Numbered from the stretch's first letter, positions 8,424-18,991 are shown. The stretch is 64,000 bases of DNA from Mesobacillus boroniphilus JCM 21738 (GCF_000517385.1 NZ_BAUW01000007.1:1-64000), one strand, 5' to 3'. The notes: generated from the sequence alone by a model not told the origin. Numbers and translations are program-made.

Positions 8424-8943
8424 TGTTTATTCTCCTGTTCAGGTTATTAACCCGCCCCATCATAATCATATTATAATACTTTCCGTCAGAAAGCAGCTTG
8501 TCATCCTTCAGGATACCCTCGACATCAAATCCAAGCTTTTGATAAAGTCTCAGAGCATTTTCATTGGACTCCATCACATTGAGAGTCATTTTTCTAAACC
8601 CGTTCTCGCCTGCCAAGGAAATCGACTCCTGCAACAGGTTTTTGCCGACCCCATAGCCCCAGAATTCTTTCAAAACACCTACGCCGAGTTCCACCTTGTG
8701 CCTAAACCTTTTCAGATCATTACCAGCACATCTTGAAAACCCAATTAGCCTTCCATTCGTTTCAGCTACCAAAAATATGTTTCTAGCACTCTCACTGTCT
8801 GCTTTTATAATAGATTGTAAGCCCTGCGGATCAATGAATGCCTCTCCTGGTTCCCTGTCAAGATTTTCCGTTTCACCATCGATTTGCAGTCTTAAATCAG
8901 ACAATGCTGCTGCTTCCGCTTCTACTGCTGATCGGAATTCCAT
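8416..8943 (-). CDS. GNAT-family N-acetyltransferase
   Basis: A 175-aa GNAT acetyltransferase. Motif A reads VELGVGVLKEFWGYGVGKNLL and the C-terminal part has MESNENALRLYQKLGF, typical of the YhhY/SpeG-like group. The start ATG at 8943 lies 8 nt after the end of the acyl-CoA synthetase gene, with AGAGAGG overlapping; a longer frame runs into that gene and is rejected. Substrate unknown. Confidence 0.82.
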   Translation of the reverse strand: MEFRSAVEAEAAALSDLRLQIDGETENLDREPGEAFIDPQGLQSIIKADSESARNIFLVAETNGRLIGFSRCAGNDLKRFRHKVELGVGVLKEFWGYGVGKNLLQESISLAGENGFRKMTLNVMESNENALRLYQKLGFDVEGILKDDKLLSDGKYYNMIMMGRVNNLNRRINND

Positions 8944-8951
8944 CCTCTCTT

Positions 8952-10601
8952 TTATACATTCTTGAGCTCTTCGACTACTTCCATCGCCTGTTCTCTTAGC
9001 TTGAACTTTTGAATTTTTCCTGAAGCGGTCATTGGATAGCTTTCGGTGAATTCTATATATCTCGGAATTTTGTGCTTCGAAATTTTGCCTTTGCAATATT
9101 CTTTGATTTCTTCAGCTGTGGCTGATTCTCCATCTTTTAAAATGATCCATGCCATGACTTCCTCACCATATACACTGTCAGGGATTCCTACGACCTGCAC
9201 ATCAAGGACTTTTGGATGTCTGTAAAGGTATTCTTCGATTTCGCGTGGATAGATATTTTCCCCGCCTCTGATGATCATATCCTTTAGTCTGCCGGTTACA
9301 CGGCAATAGCCATTTTCATCCATTACTGCCAGGTCTCCTGTGTGGAGCCAACCTTCCGCATCAATCGCTTCCCTCGTTGCGTCAGGATTTTTATAATATC
9401 CGTCCATGACATGGTAGCCACGTGTGCATAGTTCCCCCTGAACTCCCCTTGGAACTTCCTCCATCGTGCCTGGCTTGACGATTTTCACCTCGACCTCAGG
9501 CAGGGCTTTTCCAACAGTTTCAACCCTCAATTCTAGTGGATCATTCGTCCTTGTCTGCGTTATAACAGGAGAAGATTCGGTTTGACCGTAGGCAATTGTT
9601 ATTTCCGTGGCTCCCATTTTTTCATTTACAGCTTTCATCACTTCAATCGGACAATTGGATCCAGCCATGATACCTGTTCTTAAGGAAGACAGGTCATATT
9701 TTTCAAACTCTGGATCATTCAGCTCGGCGATGAACATGGTTGGAACACCGTGAAGCGCTGTACATTTTTCTTTTTCAACAGTCTCAAGAACTGCTTTTGG
9801 ACTGAATTCCTGTACCGGAACCATTGTTGCGCCCACTGTTGCACAAGCCAGCGTACCCATGACACAACCGAAGCAATGGAAAAATGGCACCGGAATACAA
9901 AGTCTATCCTGATCCGTAAGTTTCATTGCATTTGCAACATTAAACGCGTTATTGACAATATTGCTGTGAGTCAGCATTACACCCTTTGGAAAACCAGTCG
10001 TACCTGAAGTATACTGCATATTGATGACTTCACTCTGCTTCAGGGTTGCCATTTGCTTGTCGAGTTCTTCCTCTGTCACACCATCGGCCATATCCAGGAT
10101 ATCCTGCCAGCTGTATGTCCCCGGGAAACGCTTTTCTCCCATTACAATGACATTTTTTAAATAAGGCAGAGTGCTGCTTTCCAGCTTGCCTGGTTCACTC
10201 GTTTTTAGCTCTGGAACAATTTCGTACACCATGTCAATATAAGAAGCGTCTTTATATTGTTCCATCAATATAATTGTCGTGGAATCTGACTGTTTTAGAA
10301 GATATTCCAATTCAGCAGTCCGATAATTTGTGTTGACAGTAACAAGAACTGCACCCATCTTTCCGGTTGCAAACTGGGATACCACCCATTCCGGGGTATT
10401 AGAAGACCAGGCAGCAATATGCTCACCTTTTTTCACTCCCAGTTTCATCAATCCTCTGGCAGCTTTGCGGCATAACATATTGAACTCTTTGTAATTCATC
10501 CTCAGGTTACGGTCAGCATAAACAACCGCTTCATGTTCTGGGTACTTTTTGGCTTGAACCTCCAATAATTCACCTACAGTATATGGCAGCAAGTTCTCCA
10601 A
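8952..10601 (-). CDS. acyl-CoA synthetase (AMP-forming), YngI-like
   Basis: A 549-aa ANL-superfamily ligase that activates a fatty acid with ATP and joins it to CoA. The AMP-binding P-loop-like YTSGTTGFPKGVMLTH (about residue 196), the IAYGQTESSP motif, TGDLAVMDENGY and the C-terminal catalytic lysine region MTASGKIQKFK are all present. The length and wording match Bacillus subtilis YngI, a medium/long-chain acyl-CoA ligase. It is first in the probable operon with GNAT and lyase genes. A sequence TGTAAGCGTTTAAC at about 10630 resembles a CcpA cre site with two mismatches. Confidence 0.93.
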   Translation of the reverse strand: MENLLPYTVGELLEVQAKKYPEHEAVVYADRNLRMNYKEFNMLCRKAARGLMKLGVKKGEHIAAWSSNTPEWVVSQFATGKMGAVLVTVNTNYRTAELEYLLKQSDSTTIILMEQYKDASYIDMVYEIVPELKTSEPGKLESSTLPYLKNVIVMGEKRFPGTYSWQDILDMADGVTEEELDKQMATLKQSEVINMQYTSGTTGFPKGVMLTHSNIVNNAFNVANAMKLTDQDRLCIPVPFFHCFGCVMGTLACATVGATMVPVQEFSPKAVLETVEKEKCTALHGVPTMFIAELNDPEFEKYDLSSLRTGIMAGSNCPIEVMKAVNEKMGATEITIAYGQTESSPVITQTRTNDPLELRVETVGKALPEVEVKIVKPGTMEEVPRGVQGELCTRGYHVMDGYYKNPDATREAIDAEGWLHTGDLAVMDENGYCRVTGRLKDMIIRGGENIYPREIEEYLYRHPKVLDVQVVGIPDSVYGEEVMAWIILKDGESATAEEIKEYCKGKISKHKIPRYIEFTESYPMTASGKIQKFKLREQAMEVVEELKNV

Positions 10602-10708
10602 TCTTTTAACCTCCTAAATAAGTTAAATATGTAAGCGTTTAACTATAACTATATCATCTTAGTTTGAATATTCAATATTTTTGGAATGTATTCCTCCCTT
10701 TTTCCTAA

Positions 10709-10738
10709 AATAAAAAAAAACAGGGAAAATTCCCTGCT
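10709..10738 (-). terminator. terminator of the flavoprotein gene
   Basis: Minus-strand stem GCAGGGAA/TTCCCTG followed by a run of nine or more T, just after the stop at 10745. Confidence 0.85.
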
Positions 10739-10744
10739 TCATCA

Positions 10745-11314
10745 TTATTTATCGTGCCACATATAAGTTTTTCCAGTTTCCTTTGACACTATCGATATAC
10801 CTATAGAAGAGCCATGTCCTGCAGCAATGACAGATTGACTCGAGAGACCCGCTAACAAGCTAGTGATATAAAGGTTAGGGAGTTTTGTAGTTCCATCCTG
10901 ATCAATGCCCAATACCTTTTTAATTTTCCCGCTTGGTACCTTCTCATTTACTGCCAGCTCGAACCCAAGGCTTTCAAGCAATGAAGTTTGAAGATTCGTG
11001 GCAATAACCAAATGCTTTGAAACAATCTCTTTGCCGTCAGTCAAAATAACCGAATAGACGTCATCATTCTTTTTGACAGTTTCCACTGCCCCCTCAATCC
11101 ATTCAGTGCCAGCAGCGATAGCCTGGTCTTTAATGGTGTCGAGGAGTTCTAAACCGGTGATTTCTTTGATTCCTGGATAATTAAAAAGTTTCGAAACTTG
11201 TTTGATCTGGGATTTCCCTGAATCGATGACTGCAGTTTTCAGCCCGCCCTGGGCAGTGTAGATTGCCGCCGATCCACCTGAAATCCCTCCTCCAACCACT
11301 AATACATCTAGCAT
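10745..11314 (-). CDS. FAD-dependent oxidoreductase, thioredoxin-reductase-like, short
   Basis: A 189-aa Rossmann-fold flavoprotein. The N-terminus DVLVVGGGISGGSAAIYTA is the FAD/NAD(P) dinucleotide-binding GxGxxG, and PNLYITSLLAGLSSQSVIAAGHG is the second FAD-binding region of thioredoxin-reductase-like proteins. It lacks the CxxC redox pair and the separate NADPH domain, so it is not a true thioredoxin reductase. It lies downstream of the YrkH-like sulfur gene on the same strand and may serve sulfur/thiol redox, which is inference from position. Confidence 0.82.
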   Translation of the reverse strand: MLDVLVVGGGISGGSAAIYTAQGGLKTAVIDSGKSQIKQVSKLFNYPGIKEITGLELLDTIKDQAIAAGTEWIEGAVETVKKNDDVYSVILTDGKEIVSKHLVIATNLQTSLLESLGFELAVNEKVPSGKIKKVLGIDQDGTTKLPNLYITSLLAGLSSQSVIAAGHGSSIGISIVSKETGKTYMWHDK

Positions 11315-11637
11315 TTAATACTCCTCCTGATTCAACTGTTACCAAAGTATGTAACCTCCCTTTCATTAAAAAGGGAGGGAAATCACTATCAAAATAATTT
11401 AGAAATCAAATAAATGACTCCTGCCAGGAGCCATACGTACGTGGCCGGTCATATAGGGGGAAAGCCGGAAAACTTTCCTTTTCCCTCTTCACCTGTACGA
11501 TTTGGTCCAATGCCTCAGGACCCGCCTGCACAATGTTTGTTTTCCTTATTCTCTTCCAAATTCTCACCTCACAAGCATATACGAGCACATCAGTAATGAT
11601 AAAAAGAGGAAAGCACTGCTCTCCTCTATTTTTATTT
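11315..11637. other. 323-nt gap, no confident gene
   Basis: A minus-strand frame of about 54 codons (ending TYGSWQESFI at 11406) is open here but lacks a good start codon with a binding site, so I do not call it. A GGAGAGCAGTGCTTTCCTCT-like palindrome at about 11610-11630 may terminate the YrkH-like gene. Confidence 0.4.
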
Positions 11638-12770
11638 TTAATGAGTGTGGTGAACAGCGCAGCGGTTAGGGCCGATTTCAAGCTCCATCGCTTCTTCTGC
11701 TGTCACTTCTTTTACACCCCGGTTGATCGCAACAATATCTTCAAAATTCGGTGGTGTTTCGCTGGATGCTGATTGTGCTACATGGTCGACAAACTCTTCA
11801 ACTGTTTTGCCTTCCATGATTTCATTTTGCTTACGGATCAAACCTAATTGGCTTCCAATGAAACCTTCTGCATTTACTTCGTCATCAAATGCAGCATAGT
11901 GACCAGGCAATACAATAACGTCATCCGCAATTTGAGATACTTTGCTGTAGACTGTTTCATAAAGATCTTTTGCCCACTCAACAGCTTTTCCGCCTAAATC
12001 AGGACGGCCTAGACCATTAACAAAAATAGTGTCTCCTGAGAATAAAAGTTTATTATTAACAAAGAACGAAACACTTCCAGGAGTATGACCTGGCGTCTTA
12101 ACAGCCAATACTTCGAGTGTGATATTCTCAAATTCAATTTTATCATGCTGCTCCAGCGCTTCAAAGTCAAAGACTGCGCCTTCACTCTTCATCAAATAAT
12201 ATTTTGCACCAGTGTTATCAGCTAGCTGCTTGCCTCCTGATAAGTGGTCAGCATGCAAATGTGAATCCACTATATGAGTGATTTTTACATTTTCCTTTTC
12301 AGCAATTGCAGTGTAACGGTTTGTAAACTTGATGGGTCCACTACAAGTGCCTCGTTTTCGGATAAGACCATATAAGATAGGCAGCCTTTGCCGACACGGA
12401 TAAATTGAAGGACCTTAATTTTGTCATCTTTATATACTTCAACTGGATATAAGTATTCGCTCCATGACTTCATGCCGCCTGAAAGGTAAGAAACTTCAAA
12501 TCCAGCATCAGCAAGCATTTCAGCCACCATTACTGAAGAGCCTTCTTTAGCACAAATCACTACGATGTCTTTATCCTTTGGAAGCTGATCAACAACTTCA
12601 TCTACACCATCGATTAAGTCGAAGTAAGGGATATTGAGGTATTCAATATTTTCTCCTTCAACCTTCCAGTCTTCAAAGTCCTTTACATTTCTTACATCAA
12701 AAATGAAAAACTCTTTCTTGTTTACTACCCATTCATTCAATTTTTCAGCATTGATAGCCTGCATTCCCAT
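11638..12770 (-). CDS. rhodanese / metallo-beta-lactamase fusion, YrkH-like (frameshifted)
   Basis: The product joins an N-terminal rhodanese domain (active-site Cys in VICAKEGSS, residues about 1-105) to a C-terminal metallo-beta-lactamase hydrolase of the persulfide-dioxygenase type (SHLHADHLSGG, TPGHTPGSVSFF, SGDTIF, LPGHYA). Such proteins detoxify sulfide-derived persulfides. One T is missing near 12325-12327; repaired, the frame reads FTNRYTAIAEKENVKITHIV and totals 377 aa, like B. subtilis YrkH. ATG at 12770 follows GGAGG at 7 nt. A CstR-type operator lies 55 nt upstream (12825-12840), which ties it to the cstR-rhodanese cluster near 60 kb. Confidence 0.9.
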
Positions 12771-12824
12771 AATAATTCCTCCCATGTAAAAAATTGATAA
12801 AGTCGAGTATCAAATCCCCGCCTA

Positions 12825-12840
12825 ATACCCTTATGGGTAT
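12825..12840. promoter_or_regulatory. CstR/CsoR-type operator
   Basis: ATACCCTTATGGGTAT is a perfect 6-4-6 palindrome with the ATACCC...GGGTAT arms typical of CsoR/CstR operators. It sits in the promoter region of the rhodanese-lactamase gene. Two similar sites occur at 59775 and 60490. Confidence 0.7.
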
Positions 12841-13052
12841 ATATTATAATTTCGAATAATAAAATGCAAGCTTTTTTTGTTTAATAATGTGACTATGGTG
12901 TTTTGTTCGTTCGCTGTCTTACAAAACAAGAAAATATTTCTAAAAAAAATTGTTCATAATGGGTTTTCAAATCCTAAATAAACCTTTACAATGAATGAAA
13001 CTATACAATATAGTTTGAAAATTCAATCCATTCTTACCGAGGAGGAATGCAA

Positions 13053-13187
13053 ATGAAAATTATGAGCAATGAACAGTTGGTGGTCTCGTATCGTGATGCA
13101 TTAAAGTCGGAAAGTGATAAAGAATGGGCAAAAGTTTTGAAAACAGAAATATCCAAAAGAGGACTAAGGCCGTTTAAAAACCGTTAA
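13053..13187 (+). CDS. Sda-like small protein (putative sporulation kinase inhibitor)
   Basis: A 44-aa protein (starts MKIMSNEQLVVSYRDALK, ends EISKRGLRPF) behind a perfect GGAGG at 7 nt. The pattern L(S)(N/D)E.L..SY..A, a charged middle and EI.(K/R)R.L near the end resembles Sda, the helical-hairpin inhibitor that blocks autophosphorylation of sporulation kinases KinA/KinB. The match is by eye; the residues that contact the kinase cannot be confirmed. It is followed by a strong terminator, so it is a monocistronic small gene. Confidence 0.65.
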   Translation: MKIMSNEQLVVSYRDALKSESDKEWAKVLKTEISKRGLRPFKNR

Positions 13188-13216
13188 AGCGAAACATTTT
13201 GTACACCAGTGACAAA

Positions 13217-13254
13217 GCCGCTTGCTGCCATATAGGCAGTTGAGCGGTTTTTTG
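13217..13254 (+). terminator. terminator of the Sda-like gene
   Basis: Stem GCCGCT..GCTGCC/GGCAG..AGCGG followed by TTTTTTG, 30 nt downstream of the stop codon. Confidence 0.9.
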
Positions 13255-13320
13255 TTTCTTTGATAAACGTAAAACTAGCATTTGCACGGTTATCCGGGGA
13301 GAAAGCAAGCTCCTTTCCTT

Positions 13321-13372
13321 CACATTACACGGTGAAAATAAGCTGCGTTGGTGCCACATTACACTGTGAAAA
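13321..13372. repeat. paired 18-bp direct repeats upstream of the NERD gene
   Basis: CACATTACACGGTGAAAA (13321-13338) and CACATTACACTGTGAAAA (13355-13372) differ at one base and are spaced 34 bp start to start. Each is itself near-palindromic (CACA...TGTG). They lie about 105-155 bp before the NERD start, a plausible operator pair. Confidence 0.55.
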
Positions 13373-13477
13373 GTCAAGATCCTTTGCTTCCATAATATAT
13401 TGATGAAAGTTAACAAAAAATTCACATATCTGATTGTGAGTATAGCTTAAAATTAGCTTATAGAGAGGAAGTGGACC

Positions 13478-14386
13478 ATGCTACTAAAAGCACGCACTGA
13501 ACCAATGGAATTAATCGTATTACGGCATTTAAACAGACGAATGGAGTTATCTTCGCAGGATAAGTTCCAGCTATGGACTATGGAGAAGGGGTTTACCGGA
13601 GAAGTGTTATTCGACCAGTTGACCGAAACCATCGCGGAAGAAAGGTATATCATCGATGATCTCCTGCTTAAAGTGAACAATTCATTTTTCCAGCTTGATA
13701 AAGTAATCATTTCGCAGGATGGAGTATATCTTATCGATATTAAATATCACGAAGGTGATTACTATCTGGAAGGGGATAAATTATATTCCGTCCGCAGTAA
13801 TCGAGAATACAAAAACCCCATCATTCAGTTGACTCGGAGTGAGACTCTTTTCCGCCAGCTGCTACAAAACCTCAAGATGAATCACCTAGTCCGTGCCTCC
13901 GTCATATTCAACAATCCTGAGTTCACCTTATACCATGCCCCAATGGATCAACCACTCATTCTGCCAACACAAATAAATCGATTCCTAAAAGAGTTAAACA
14001 GTACCCCCTCTAAATTGGATGAAAGCCACAAGAAACTAGCCCAAGCATTGCTTTCCCTGCATCAGGTGAAGAATCCATTCGCCACTCTGCCTGATTATCA
14101 ATATGAACGACTGGAAAAAGGGATGCTTTGCTGGAAATGCGGGTCTCTGAATACCGAAATCAGTGTTTACGACCTAGTTTGCGGAAAGTGCGGTACACGT
14201 GAAAGAATTGAAAAGGCAATCGTACGGCATATAGAAGAAATCAAGGTGCTGTTTCCTGAAAAGAAAATCACCACGCAAACCGTCTATGAGTGGTGTAATG
14301 GGAAAGTTAGTAGGAGAACGTTTTTGAGAGTGTTGAAGAAGAACTATAGAGCAGTTGGAATGACTAAGGATTCCTATTTTGAGTGA
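13478..14386 (+). CDS. NERD domain protein with C-terminal zinc ribbon
   Basis: A 302-aa nuclease-related-domain protein. The N-terminal half carries the NERD pattern (FTGEVLFDQL, FFQLDKVIISQDGVYLIDIK), where the D and the E/D-x-K positions are those of the restriction-endonuclease-like fold. The C-terminal part has a four-cysteine ribbon (CWKCGS...CGKCGT, about residues 219-242) and a helical tail. Family members are proposed to process nucleic acids, but activity is unproven. Start ATG has GAGGAAGTGG at 5-6 nt. It is flanked by operator-like repeats upstream and the 52-bp repeat array downstream. Confidence 0.8.
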   Translation: MLLKARTEPMELIVLRHLNRRMELSSQDKFQLWTMEKGFTGEVLFDQLTETIAEERYIIDDLLLKVNNSFFQLDKVIISQDGVYLIDIKYHEGDYYLEGDKLYSVRSNREYKNPIIQLTRSETLFRQLLQNLKMNHLVRASVIFNNPEFTLYHAPMDQPLILPTQINRFLKELNSTPSKLDESHKKLAQALLSLHQVKNPFATLPDYQYERLEKGMLCWKCGSLNTEISVYDLVCGKCGTRERIEKAIVRHIEEIKVLFPEKKITTQTVYEWCNGKVSRRTFLRVLKKNYRAVGMTKDSYFE

Positions 14387-14447
14387 ATTAAGAAAGGGTC
14401 TGGATCAGGGAGCGATTCTTAACAGATTTGAGGAAATAATAATAAAT

Positions 14448-14565
14448 TCTTGACAGCTTTGGACGCTGGACCCTGAAACCTGTCACAATAATCATGTTTT
14501 CTTGACAGCTTTGGCCCTACACCCTGAAACCTGTCACAATAATCACGTTTTCTTGACAGCTTTGG
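14448..14565. repeat. 52-bp hairpin repeat array (two full units and a half)
   Basis: The unit begins CTTGACAGCTTTG and later carries CCTGAAACCTGTCACAATAA; its ends pair as TGACAGCTTT with AAA(C/G)CTGTCA. The period is exactly 52 bp, and the third unit is cut after the left arm. The same family with the same period recurs at 40031-40153 and partially at 1-22. It occupies the space between the NERD gene and the odhB terminator and holds no open frame. Confidence 0.8.
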
Positions 14566-14585
14566 TATTTCATAGAGTTCAACCG

Positions 14586-14622
14586 CAAAAAAGCACTGCC
14601 AATAAAATCCCCGGCAGTGCTT
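14586..14622 (-). terminator. terminator of odhAB
   Basis: Minus-strand stem AAGCACTGCC/GGCAGTGCTT followed by TTTTTTG, 8 nt beyond the odhB stop codon. Confidence 0.9.
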
Positions 14623-14629
14623 CTAATAG

Positions 14630-15922
14630 TTATCCCTGTAACAACAGTGATTCTGGGTCTTCCATCAGTTCCTTAATGCGCTTTAAGAAGGTGACGGCTT
14701 CTTTGCCATCAACAATCCTATGGTCATAAGATAATGCGATGTACATCATCGGCCTGTTTTCCATTCGTTCTTTATCGATCGCAACGGGGCGCAGCTGGAT
14801 TGTGTGCATTCCGAGTATCCCTACTTGCGGACCATTGATGATCGGTGTTGATAGCAATGATCCAAATACGCCTCCATTTGTAATCGTAAAGCTTCCTCCC
14901 TGTAGATCCTTCAAGGAAAGTTTATTTGTGCGAGCCTTTTCAGCTAGTTCGTTAATATCATTTTCAATCTCGGCAAAGTTTTTCCTGTCTGCGTCCCTAA
15001 TGACTGGGACAACAAGTCCTTCATCTGCTGCGACCGCGACTCCAATGTCATAGAACTTTTTGAGGACGACTTCGTCTCCCTGGATTTCAGCATTCAAGTA
15101 CGGAGTCTTTTTCAATGCGGCTACAACTGCTTTTGTAAAAAATGACATGAACCCTAAGCGAACATCATTCTCCTCATAGAAACGGTCCTTCCATTTCTTT
15201 CTTAGCTCCATAACAGCCGTCATATCGATCTCATTGAAGGTCGTAAGCATTGCTGCTGTCTGTTGAACCTCAACCAGCCTGTTGGCAATAGTCTGGCGTC
15301 TCCGTGACATCTTGATTCGCTCAACCCGGCTATCATCATCTGATTTGCCGGCAGGAGCAGCCTTTGGAGCAGCGGTTTTTTCACCAGCTGGCTTTTGGTT
15401 ATTTTTTTGCCCTGGAGAATATGACTCTACATCCTGTTTTCTCACTCTGCCAAGCGGATCCTGGGAAGCTACCTTGCTCAAATCAATGCCCTTTTCCCTT
15501 GCCAATTTTCTTGCTGCTGGTGAAGCGATAATCCGCTCCGACGCCACATCGTTACTAGACTGGTCAGCAGCAGCCTTGTTCTCATTGTTTTGTCCCTCGA
15601 CCGAGCCATTTTCATGCTTAGCAGGTTCATCCGGAGATTCGGTTTCCCTGCCCGCTTCTGTACTATGCTGATCGCCTGCTGCGCTGCCCTGTTCGCCTAC
15701 AATGGCGATTGCTTCGCCAACCTTCACTGTATCCCCTTCTTCAGCGAGGAGTTCAGTTAATACTCCATCATAGTCAGAGATAATTTCGACATTAACTTTA
15801 TCGGTCTCCAGTTCAACGACATATTCACCTTTCTGGACTTGCTCACCCTTTTTTTTCAGCCATTGGGCAATCGTTCCCTCGGTGATTGATTCAGCTAATT
15901 CAGGAACTTTAATCTCTGCCAT
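14630..15922 (-). CDS. odhB: 2-oxoglutarate dehydrogenase E2, dihydrolipoyllysine succinyltransferase
   Basis: The 430-aa E2 core of the 2-oxoglutarate dehydrogenase complex moves the succinyl group from lipoate to CoA in the TCA cycle. Domains in order: lipoyl domain (residues 1-77, lipoylated Lys in [11 protein letters not shown]), a charged linker, the E1/E3-binding domain ([19 protein letters not shown]), a second flexible linker, and the acyltransferase domain ending with the catalytic SYDHRIVDG. The start at 15922 has GGAGGAGG at 8 nt and overlaps the odhA stop, so the two are translationally coupled. Confidence 0.96.
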   Translation of the reverse strand: MAEIKVPELAESITEGTIAQWLKKKGEQVQKGEYVVELETDKVNVEIISDYDGVLTELLAEEGDTVKVGEAIAIVGEQGSAAGDQHSTEAGRETESPDEPAKHENGSVEGQNNENKAAADQSSNDVASERIIASPAARKLAREKGIDLSKVASQDPLGRVRKQDVESYSPGQKNNQKPAGEKTAAPKAAPAGKSDDDSRVERIKMSRRRQTIANRLVEVQQTAAMLTTFNEIDMTAVMELRKKWKDRFYEENDVRLGFMSFFTKAVVAALKKTPYLNAEIQGDEVVLKKFYDIGVAVAADEGLVVPVIRDADRKNFAEIENDINELAEKARTNKLSLKDLQGGSFTITNGGVFGSLLSTPIINGPQVGILGMHTIQLRPVAIDKERMENRPMMYIALSYDHRIVDGKEAVTFLKRIKELMEDPESLLLQG

Positions 15923-18764
15923 TTTCATTTCCTCCTCCATTTGTCCTTGTCAGTGCGTCATTTATAATTCTTGCCTGCTCCAACTTGTGGATGTTTGGAT
16001 CTCCCTCTGCCGGACTTGAACGTCTTCTTCTGCCAAAATAGGAAACTTCCAGCCCGTTCGGCGCTGCTTCATTGATTCTTGGCTCAACAAACGTCCATGC
16101 TCCCATATTCTTCGGCTCTTCCTGAACCCAGAAAATTTCTTTTAAGTTCGGATAACTTCCTAATTTTTCTTTTAATTGTTCAAGCGGGAAAGGATAGATT
16201 TCCTCGATTCTCAATACATGAAGCCATCCATGCTCTTCCGGCTGTATCTTTTCAGCGATGTCTATGCTCATTTTTCCAGTGCATAATACCACCCGCTCCA
16301 CTTTTTCCGGCTGGCCGCCAAGCTCTGGCTGTTCGATGATCGGCTTGAAGCTGCCTTCTGCCAATTGTTGTGGATCCGCTGCAACCGTAGTGTTTCTCAA
16401 CAGACTCTTAGGTGTCATCAAAACCAGCGGGCGAACAGCTTCCTTCCTTAAAATCGCCGCCTGTCTCCTAAGAATATGGAAATATTGAGCCGCAGAAGAA
16501 AGGTTCGCAACTGTCCAGTTATTTTCAGCCGCGAGTGTTAAAAATCTTTCTACTCTTCCGCTGGAATGCTCCGGCCCCTGACCTTCATATCCGTGTGGCA
16601 GAAGCATGACTAGACCTGATTTTTGTCCCCACTTCGCCCTGCCAGCAGCCACGAATTGGTCGAACAGTACCTGGGCAGCATTGGCAAAATCACCATATTG
16701 CGCTTCCCAAAGGACTAAAGTTTCTGGAGCGAATACGTTGTACCCATATTCAAAGCCCACTACAGCCGCTTCAGAAAGCGGGCTATTATGAATAGAGAAG
16801 GACGCTTTTGCTCCCGGCAAAACATGGAGCGGTGAAAATTGCTCGCCAGTTTCGCTTTCATGCAGAACAAGGTTTCTCTGGGCAAAGGTTCCTCTCTCAG
16901 AATCCTGTCCAGTAAGTCTGACTGGTGTTCCATCTGTTATTATGGAAGCAAACGCCAAAGTTTCTGCCAGGCCCCAATCTATTTTACCGCCCTTAGAAAA
17001 TGCATCCTTTCTTCTTTGGAGGATCTTCTCTAATTTATTGAAGACATTGAATCCTTCTGGCCAATTTAGGAGTTCACTATTTATTTTTCTTAGTATCTCG
17101 ATTGGCACACCTGTTTCTATCTGTGGTATTCCCATTTCCACTTCATCAGGGATATCTGTTTTCGTTCGTTACTTCCTTTTCTTTTTTTGGAACTTTTTCG
17201 TATGCTTCTGTCAGCCTTGTTGATACTTTCTGTTCGATTTCAGTTCTTGTCTGTTCCGACATAGCACCTTGGTCTATGAGTTTATCACCATAGATTTTTT
17301 TTACCGTAGGATGTTTGTGGACAAGCACATACATTTCAGGATTTGTCGTCATTGGCTCATCCATTTCGTTATGGCCAAATCGTCGATACCCAATCAGGTC
17401 AATCAAGAAATCCTTCCCGAAAATCCTTCTGTACTCAAATGCCAGCCTGGCTGCCATCAAGCATGCCTCAGGGTCATCTGCATTGACATGAATGATCGGG
17501 ATTTCATATCCCTTCGCAAGATCGCTAGCATAACGAGTGGAACGAGAATCCATTGATTCGGTTGTGAATCCGATCGTGTTATTTGCGATAACATGAATCG
17601 TTCCGCCAGTTTTATAACCGTGCAAACGGCTTAGGTTCAGCGTTTCAGCCACAATTCCCTGACCCGGGAATGCAGCATCACCATGGATAAGGATAGCCAT
17701 TGCTTTTACTGGGTCATATTTCGCGTAACCCGGTTCATTCCTGTCATCCTGCGCAGCGCGCGTAAAGCCCTCAACACTGCACCGGCAAATTCCAGGTGAC
17801 TAGGGTTATTGGCCAGTGTCAATCTAGCATTCGCTGTGTTATCCGATTTAATTTTCCGGTCGAGGCCAAGGTGATATTTAACATCGCCAGTCCAGCCGAA
17901 ATTAATTCCAATCGAACCTTCTGAAGGAACAAGTTCTTTGTTTGGAGCATGCTGGAATTCAGCAAAAATCATTTCATATGGTTTACCTAAAACATGGGCA
18001 AGGATATTCAACCTTCCCCTATGGGCCATGCCAATATTGATTGTTTCAACACCATTATTGACTGCTCCACTGATGACTTCATCAAGAAGCGGAACCATTG
18101 AATCCAAGCCTTCGATTGAAAACCTCTTTTGTCCGACAAAAGTTCGGTGCAAATACTTTTCGAAATTCTCAACCTCTGTAAGACGTTCGTATAATCTGGT
18201 TTTTCTTTCATTTTCAACTTTAGGAATTAGTTCACCAGACTCAACCTTCTGCCTCAGCCACTCCTTTTCAGCCATTTCATTTACATGTTCAAATTCGTAA
18301 GCAATCGTATCGGAGTAAACCTTCTTAAGAAATTGAAAAGCTTCTTTTCCATTTTTAATTGATGAAGGAGCATTAGGGCATATGAGCTCAACAGGCATAT
18401 CCGTCAAATCAGCTTCAGCTAATCCCCATTTCTCATAATCCTCAAGTTGCGGATCTTTGCTGCCAAACTGCAATGGGTAAATATTTGCAGATAAATGGCC
18501 GTAAGAACGGATATAATCAGCATATCTTAATACAGCTGCGATTTTCGCCGGAGATCCTGCCGTCTTTCCTGTAGAAATAACTTGATTACTCTCATTTGAA
18601 AATGAAGTTTCAAGTTCAGAATTTTGTTCAAAATATTCCCTGATATCGGCATCAACGGAATCAGGATCTTGTAGGAACATTTCATATAATTCTTCGACAT
18701 ACCCTTGGTTCGGCCCATGAAACCCCGGCCATTTTGCCCTGTTTCCCGAAACTGGCTTTTTCAC
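15909..18764 (-). CDS. odhA: 2-oxoglutarate dehydrogenase E1 component (two frameshifts)
   Basis: The thiamine-diphosphate E1 subunit decarboxylates 2-oxoglutarate. The N-terminal part ([20 protein letters not shown]), the substrate region [18 protein letters not shown], the ThDP/Mg site [14 protein letters not shown], and the C-terminal [15 protein letters not shown] and [12 protein letters not shown] are all present. A missing G near 17774 restores [22 protein letters not shown], and an extra base in the T-run at 17159-17162 restores [12 protein letters not shown]. The repaired protein is about 951 aa, normal for Bacillus. The 14-nt overlap with odhB shows the usual odhAB operon. I infer sequence errors. 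Confidence 0.93.
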
Positions 18765-18991
18765 AAAAAAACCCCCTTGCCAATTCTATATTCACTATTT
18801 ATTTGTTACCCTGTAGTACTCATTTTTAACTGCAAAATCAAAGAATAATAATATTATTCAGACATCAACCGTTTACATTAATATTCTAACATGATATTTT
18901 ATTTTAACCAAAGGTTTTGACTATCGTGATAGTGTTATTTCAATAACGGACTTTTATTATTTTAGAAAAACTACTCCATTTAAAAAAAGAC

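Noticed and set aside
10630-10643. CcpA cre site upstream of the acyl-CoA synthetase
   Set aside because: Two mismatches to the consensus in the right half; kept only as a remark.
11406-11681. 91-cod on minus-strand ORF overlapping the end of the rhodanese-lactamase gene
   Set aside because: Its upstream half is antisense-frame of that gene's 3' end and it lacks a supported start; only noted in the gap entry.
14448-14565. CRISPR-like array
   Set aside because: Units are palindromic hairpins in tandem, two to three copies only, without unique spacers or cas genes.
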